Source: Bacteroides fragilis NCTC 9343 (GTDB taxonomy: Bacteria > Bacteroidota > Bacteroidia > Bacteroidales > Bacteroidaceae). From it: DNA of 64,000 nt. The translations under genes and the position numbers were made by a program. The stretch lies in assembly GCF_000025985.1 (NCBI RefSeq), contig NC_003228.3:434001-498000 (forward strand), read 5' to 3'. Position 1 is the stretch's first letter; every line of letters begins with the position of its first letter. Below are positions 63,973 through 64,000 of the stretch, one piece after another. Under the pieces are notes generated by a model, which was not told the origin of the DNA, made no database searches, and saw only the letters and a list, made by a program, of their open reading frames with translations.

Positions 63973-64000
63973 TGTGTCAGACTTTAACTGGGAGAGTACT

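Overview
The window looks like a chromosomal segment of a gut Bacteroides, most likely close to B. fragilis. The reasons are SusC/SusD genes, the Bacteroidetes -7 promoter box (TAnnTTTG) in front of many genes, NVEALA-type peptides, BF3164-like lipoproteins, and a moderate-to-low GC content. The species is inferred from gene content, not from alignment. I see no tRNA, rRNA, CRISPR array, insertion sequence or phage gene.

Layout. (1) 1-1935: a partial TPR lipoprotein gene runs off the left edge, with a divergent NimA-like flavoprotein gene. (2) 2005-8233: a nitrite-ammonification operon (nrfH, nrfA, ResB-like and CcsA cytochrome c maturation genes, a porin) ending in a Crp/Fnr-type regulator. 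A Crp/Fnr-type palindrome precedes nrfH. (3) 8245-36637, all minus strand: a roughly 28-kb peptidoglycan (MurNAc) utilisation locus. In transcription order it holds a BadF-type kinase, SusC, SusD, a DUF1343/NamZ-like exo-muramidase, a Na+ symporter, a very large amidase-like protein, a phosphoesterase/PQQ-propeller fusion, a glycosyltransferase, a HIT/GalT-like protein, a SpoIID-like protein, AmpG, a second NamZ, a D-lactate-dehydrogenase-like FAD/Fe-S protein, MurT-like, MurK-like, MurQ, and a serine hydrolase/SGNH fusion. Together these could bind muropeptides, trim them, import MurNAc, phosphorylate it, split it to GlcNAc-6-P and D-lactate, and oxidise the lactate. Two promoters inside it share a 38-bp element.

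(4) 36841-53553: housekeeping genes. These are asd, a Kef-type antiporter, a TcdA-like enzyme, LolD-like ATPase, HhH protein, NSS transporter, VanZ-like protein, murF, an MFS transporter, the gadB-glsA acid-resistance pair, a TPR histidine kinase, folP and cdaA.

(5) 53554-63924: an accessory locus and the best candidate for an undescribed system. A membrane-anchored winged-helix regulator is followed by three small Cys-containing NVEALA peptides, a redoxin/DUF1573 lipoprotein, three beta-propeller lipoproteins and a transglutaminase-like lipoprotein. The locus carries a segmental duplication, a decayed DUF1573 copy, a relic NVEALA leader, a duplicated 22-codon micro-ORF, long intercistronic stem-loops, and 11-bp-phased direct repeats at the promoter next to the regulator.
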